16,315 nt of DNA from positions 1-16,315 of the forward strand of contig VSNE01000021.1 of assembly GCA_009774155.1 (NCBI GenBank). Reading direction: 5' to 3'. The translations under genes were made by a program, and so were the position numbers. Positions 13,878 through 16,315 of this stretch are shown piece after piece (within the stretch, counting starts at the first letter, position 1; every line of letters begins with the position of its first letter). The DNA is from Lachnospiraceae bacterium (lineage in GTDB: Bacteria > Bacillota > Clostridia > Lachnospirales > Lachnospiraceae). The notes beneath the pieces were generated by a model. It had not been told where the DNA came from. It ran no database searches and saw only the letters and a program-made list of their open reading frames with translations.

Positions 13878-14877
13878 GCTTCATAAGCTCCTTATACTGC
13901 ATATCGGTCCGAATCAGGTTTATCTCAAATTCCTGACGGTTCCTCTGGGCCCCCGCTGCCAGAATCAGTCCTGCAAATACCGACTGAATGGCCGCCATCA
14001 GAGCAAACCCGCACACAATAAGGGTGGGAAACTTTGGCACAAGCCCTGTGACAATGTATTCCGCCAGCACCGGGATAAAGAAGCCTGCGCTGACAACAGT
14101 CAATACCAGCGCCATAATCCCGAAAAAACTCATGGGCTTATAATTCCGATACAGCTTTGCAATACTCATAAGCACTCTGGCTCCGTCAGAGTAGGTATTC
14201 AGTTTAGATTCACTTCCCTCCGGACGATCCCTGTATTCAATAACCACATTATCCACCTGCATATTTTTGTCCGCGGCATGGATCGTCATCTCTGTCTCAA
14301 TCTCAAAGCCTTTGGACAGCACCGGAAACGTTTTTACAAAACGATAGCTGAATGCCCGGTACCCGGTCATAATATCCTTAATCTCTGTGTGAAACAACCG
14401 GTTAATCGTCCCTCTCACCAATGAATTCCCGAAATTGTGGAACGGACGTTTATTTTCTTTAAAATATGTGGAGGACAGACGATCCCCCACCACCATATCC
14501 GCCTGATGCGTCAGAACCTTGTCAACCATCTCCCGCGCAAACTCTGCCGGATAAGTATCATCCCCGTCCGTCATAATATAAACCTGCGCGTCAATCTCCC
14601 GAAACATCCTCCGGATAACATTTCCCTTTCCCTGCCGGTACTCATGACGGACAACCGCTCCCGCCGCCTGCGCCAGTCTTACCGTACGGTCAGAGGAATT
14701 GTTATCATATACATAAATGACCGCTTCAGGCAGTACCGCTTTAAAATCCAGCACTACCTTTTCCACGGTCTTCTCTTCGTTATAACATGGAATCAAAACA
14801 GCTATTTTATCCAAGCCTTCTATCTCCTCAACAATCTTAGGTATATTATCCATATAGTATAGCATATCCAATTCCAT
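13864..14877 (-). CDS. Family 2 glycosyltransferase with two C-terminal membrane segments
   Basis: A 337-residue GT2 enzyme of the polyprenyl-phosphate sugar synthase-like group (DPM/GtrB relatives). The catalytic GT-A domain occupies about 23-235: V27-L-I-P-C-Y-N-E-E nucleotide-binding start, D58-N-N-S-S-D-R-T, the metal-binding D104-G-D106-D107 with TYP, and G131-D-R-L. Two membrane helices follow at about 249-275 and 284-308, with a short charged tail. It would transfer a sugar from an NDP-sugar to undecaprenyl phosphate at the inner membrane face; the sugar cannot be told. It starts 15 bases after the citrate synthase stop with a weak site (TTGGA); an internal ATG at 14853 (MDNIPK) is an alternative. 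The stop lies inside the start of the DUF6020-like gene, so the pair likely acts together. Confidence 0.88.
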   Translation of the reverse strand: MELDMLYYMDNIPKIVEEIEGLDKIAVLIPCYNEEKTVEKVVLDFKAVLPEAVIYVYDNNSSDRTVRLAQAAGAVVRHEYRQGKGNVIRRMFREIDAQVYIMTDGDDTYPAEFAREMVDKVLTHQADMVVGDRLSSTYFKENKRPFHNFGNSLVRGTINRLFHTEIKDIMTGYRAFSYRFVKTFPVLSKGFEIETEMTIHAADKNMQVDNVVIEYRDRPEGSESKLNTYSDGARVLMSIAKLYRNYKPMSFFGIMALVLTVVSAGFFIPVLAEYIVTGLVPKFPTLIVCGFALMAAIQSVFAGLILAAGAQRNRQEFEINLIRTDMQYKELMKHEEE

Positions 14878-14892
14878 TTTTCCAACACTATA

Positions 14893-16272
14893 TTACCAGT
14901 CTCTTTTATCCAGCTCGCGGTACTTCTTATGAACGCCGACAAACTTGTAGGCAGGACGGATAATCTTTCCGTTATTAACCACCTCCTCCAGACGGTGCGC
15001 GCTCCATCCGGAAATACGCGCTATGGCGAAGATCGGCGTAAACAGCTCTACCGGAATTCCGAGCATGGAATATACAAAGCCGCTGTAAAAATCCACGTTT
15101 GCGCAAATAGGCTTGAACAGACGGCGCTTTCTGGCTATAATCTCTCCCGCCAGCCGTTCCACCCGCCTATACAGCTCGAATTCCCGCTGAAATCCCTTCT
15201 CCTCAGACAGTCTCCGGGCATATTTTTTCAAAATAATCTCCCGTGGGTCTGATTCCGTATAAACAGCGTGCCCCATACCATAGATTAAGCCTGCTTTGTC
15301 AAATACTTTTCTGTCCAGCAATGCTTCCAGATATCGGACAATCGCATTCTCATCCTCATAATCCGGACAACTCCTCTTTAAATCCTCAAACATCTGCTGA
15401 ACCTTCAGATTTGCACCGCCGTGGCGCGGACCCTTCAGCGAGGCTATGGAAGCCGCTGTGGCAGAATATGTATCTGTGCCGGAAGAGGTTACCACATGGT
15501 TTGTAAATGTAGAGTTATTGCCTCCTCCGTGTTCTGCATGAAGCACCAGCGCCACATCCAGCACCTTTGCCTCCAGCTCGGTAAATTTTCCGTCCGGACG
15601 AAGCATCTGCAGAATATTTTCCGCGATAGACATCTCCTTATCCGGAAGGCGGATTACAAGAGTCTCATCAAAATGAAAATGCCGGTAGGCGTGATAAGAA
15701 TATACCGCAATCTGCGGCATCTTCGCAATCAACTGCAGGGACTGACGAAGTACATTCGGCACTGAAATGTCATCCGGTTCCAGATCATAGCAGTATAGAG
15801 TGAGAATGCACCGCTGCAGAGCATTCATCAAATTCGGGCTGGTTGCCTTCATAATCACGTCCCGGACAAACTGTCCGGACAATTCCTGCAGGCTCTTTAC
15901 AATCCGTACAAAGCTGCGGAGCTGTTTGGAGCCCGGAAGCTCACCGAACAAAAGCAGATAAGTTATCTCCTCAAATCCATATCTTCGATCCTCAAAGCCC
16001 TTGATCAGTTCTTCCACATTATAGCCCTGAAGATACAGCTCCCCGTCCGCCGGCATCTTCTTTCCGTCCACCAGCTTATAGGAGCATACATCTGATATCT
16101 CTGTCAGTCCTGTCAGAACCCCTTTACCGTCAGAATCCCTAAGGCCGCGCTTCACATCATATTCCGTATACAGATCCAGATTAATCGCTCCGGAAATCAT
16201 ACATTCCCTTACCAGCCGATCAAACTGCTCATCCAGTTCTTTGCTCAGCTCCATCATGGATACATTGCTCAT
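14893..16272 (-). CDS. gltA: Citrate synthase
   Basis: A 459-residue citrate (or 2-methylcitrate) synthase, condensing acetyl-CoA with oxaloacetate in the cytoplasm and, in an anaerobe, feeding 2-oxoglutarate and glutamate synthesis. The catalytic triad is visible: His248 in LHAEHGGGN, His335 in YGMGHAVYTESDPR and Asp394 in ANVDFYSG. GPRHGGAN (281-288), the CoA-side loop, is also intact. It is slightly longer than the usual 370-430 residues, owing to an N-terminal extension and longer loops, a form common in Clostridia. GGGAAG lies 7 bases before the ATG. No propionate-pathway genes are adjacent, so plain citrate synthase is favoured. The GT2 gene follows after 15 bases, an unrelated neighbour by function. 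Confidence 0.96.
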   Translation of the reverse strand: MSNVSMMELSKELDEQFDRLVRECMISGAINLDLYTEYDVKRGLRDSDGKGVLTGLTEISDVCSYKLVDGKKMPADGELYLQGYNVEELIKGFEDRRYGFEEITYLLLFGELPGSKQLRSFVRIVKSLQELSGQFVRDVIMKATSPNLMNALQRCILTLYCYDLEPDDISVPNVLRQSLQLIAKMPQIAVYSYHAYRHFHFDETLVIRLPDKEMSIAENILQMLRPDGKFTELEAKVLDVALVLHAEHGGGNNSTFTNHVVTSSGTDTYSATAASIASLKGPRHGGANLKVQQMFEDLKRSCPDYEDENAIVRYLEALLDRKVFDKAGLIYGMGHAVYTESDPREIILKKYARRLSEEKGFQREFELYRRVERLAGEIIARKRRLFKPICANVDFYSGFVYSMLGIPVELFTPIFAIARISGWSAHRLEEVVNNGKIIRPAYKFVGVHKKYRELDKRDW

Positions 16273-16305
16273 TCAATCACTTCCCATCTAGTCACATTCC
16301 CATTT

Positions 16306-16311
16306 TGTATA
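16306..16311 (-). promoter_or_regulatory. Possible -10 element upstream of citrate synthase
   Basis: TATACA on the minus strand, preceded by TG, 34 bases before the citrate synthase ATG. Any -35 element would lie outside the window, so this is only a candidate. Confidence 0.3.
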
Positions 16312-16315
16312 CATG

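Noticed and set aside
14856..14885. Promoter-like TTGGAA-18-TATACT with TGC at the start of the GT2 gene
   Set aside because: Its predicted start would fall after both candidate GT2 start codons, so it cannot serve the full gene; probably chance in AT-rich sequence.

Overview
The window looks like chromosomal DNA of a Gram-positive anaerobe of the Clostridia, most likely Lachnospiraceae. The pointers are a T-box-controlled tRNA amidotransferase operon with an archaeal-type aspartyl-tRNA synthetase, a type I glutamine synthetase followed by an ANTAR regulator, a TagD-like nucleotidyltransferase, and a Lachnospiraceae-style short high-cysteine protein. No phage, transposon, CRISPR, rRNA or tRNA gene is visible. 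All genes but one (the high-cysteine protein, 11895-12185) lie on the minus strand, so transcription runs mostly from high to low coordinates.

Layout in the direction of transcription. (1) 16272-12270: citrate synthase, a membrane-anchored family 2 glycosyltransferase and a DUF6020-like polytopic membrane protein, tightly packed and ending at a strong bidirectional terminator (12217-12244). (2) 12185-11895, plus strand: the high-cysteine protein, convergent with the membrane protein and divergent from glnA. (3) 11848-9816: a near-consensus promoter, a terminator-like hairpin in the leader, glnA, and an ANTAR RNA-binding regulator with a degenerate receiver domain and a GTG start. (4) 9794-6438: a promoter, dapF (meso-diaminopimelate synthesis), a 683-residue GT-C-like membrane protein coupled to dapF by an ATGA overlap, and a TagD-like cytidylyltransferase; this looks like a cell-envelope unit. 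(5) 6397-1445: a promoter, a complete T-box riboswitch (about 6362-6083), then aspS2, gatC, gatA and gatB. Together these make Asn-tRNA(Asn), and probably Gln-tRNA(Gln), by the indirect transamidation route, which consumes glutamine, the product of GlnA. (6) 1425-1: a promoter, an MBL-fold hydrolase, a small conserved protein of unknown function, and a pyridoxamine-phosphate-oxidase-fold protein cut by the window edge.

Most of the window is core metabolism and envelope synthesis. The observations that most deserve a second look are the T-box specifier loop, in which GAA (Glu) and AAC (Asn) codons overlap; the promoter-hairpin arrangement before glnA combined with the pseudo-receiver ANTAR protein; the isolated plus-strand high-cysteine gene; and the GT2/DUF6020 membrane pair. 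I do not see a wholly new multi-gene system. Assignments rest on reading motifs by eye; no database search or folding program was run.
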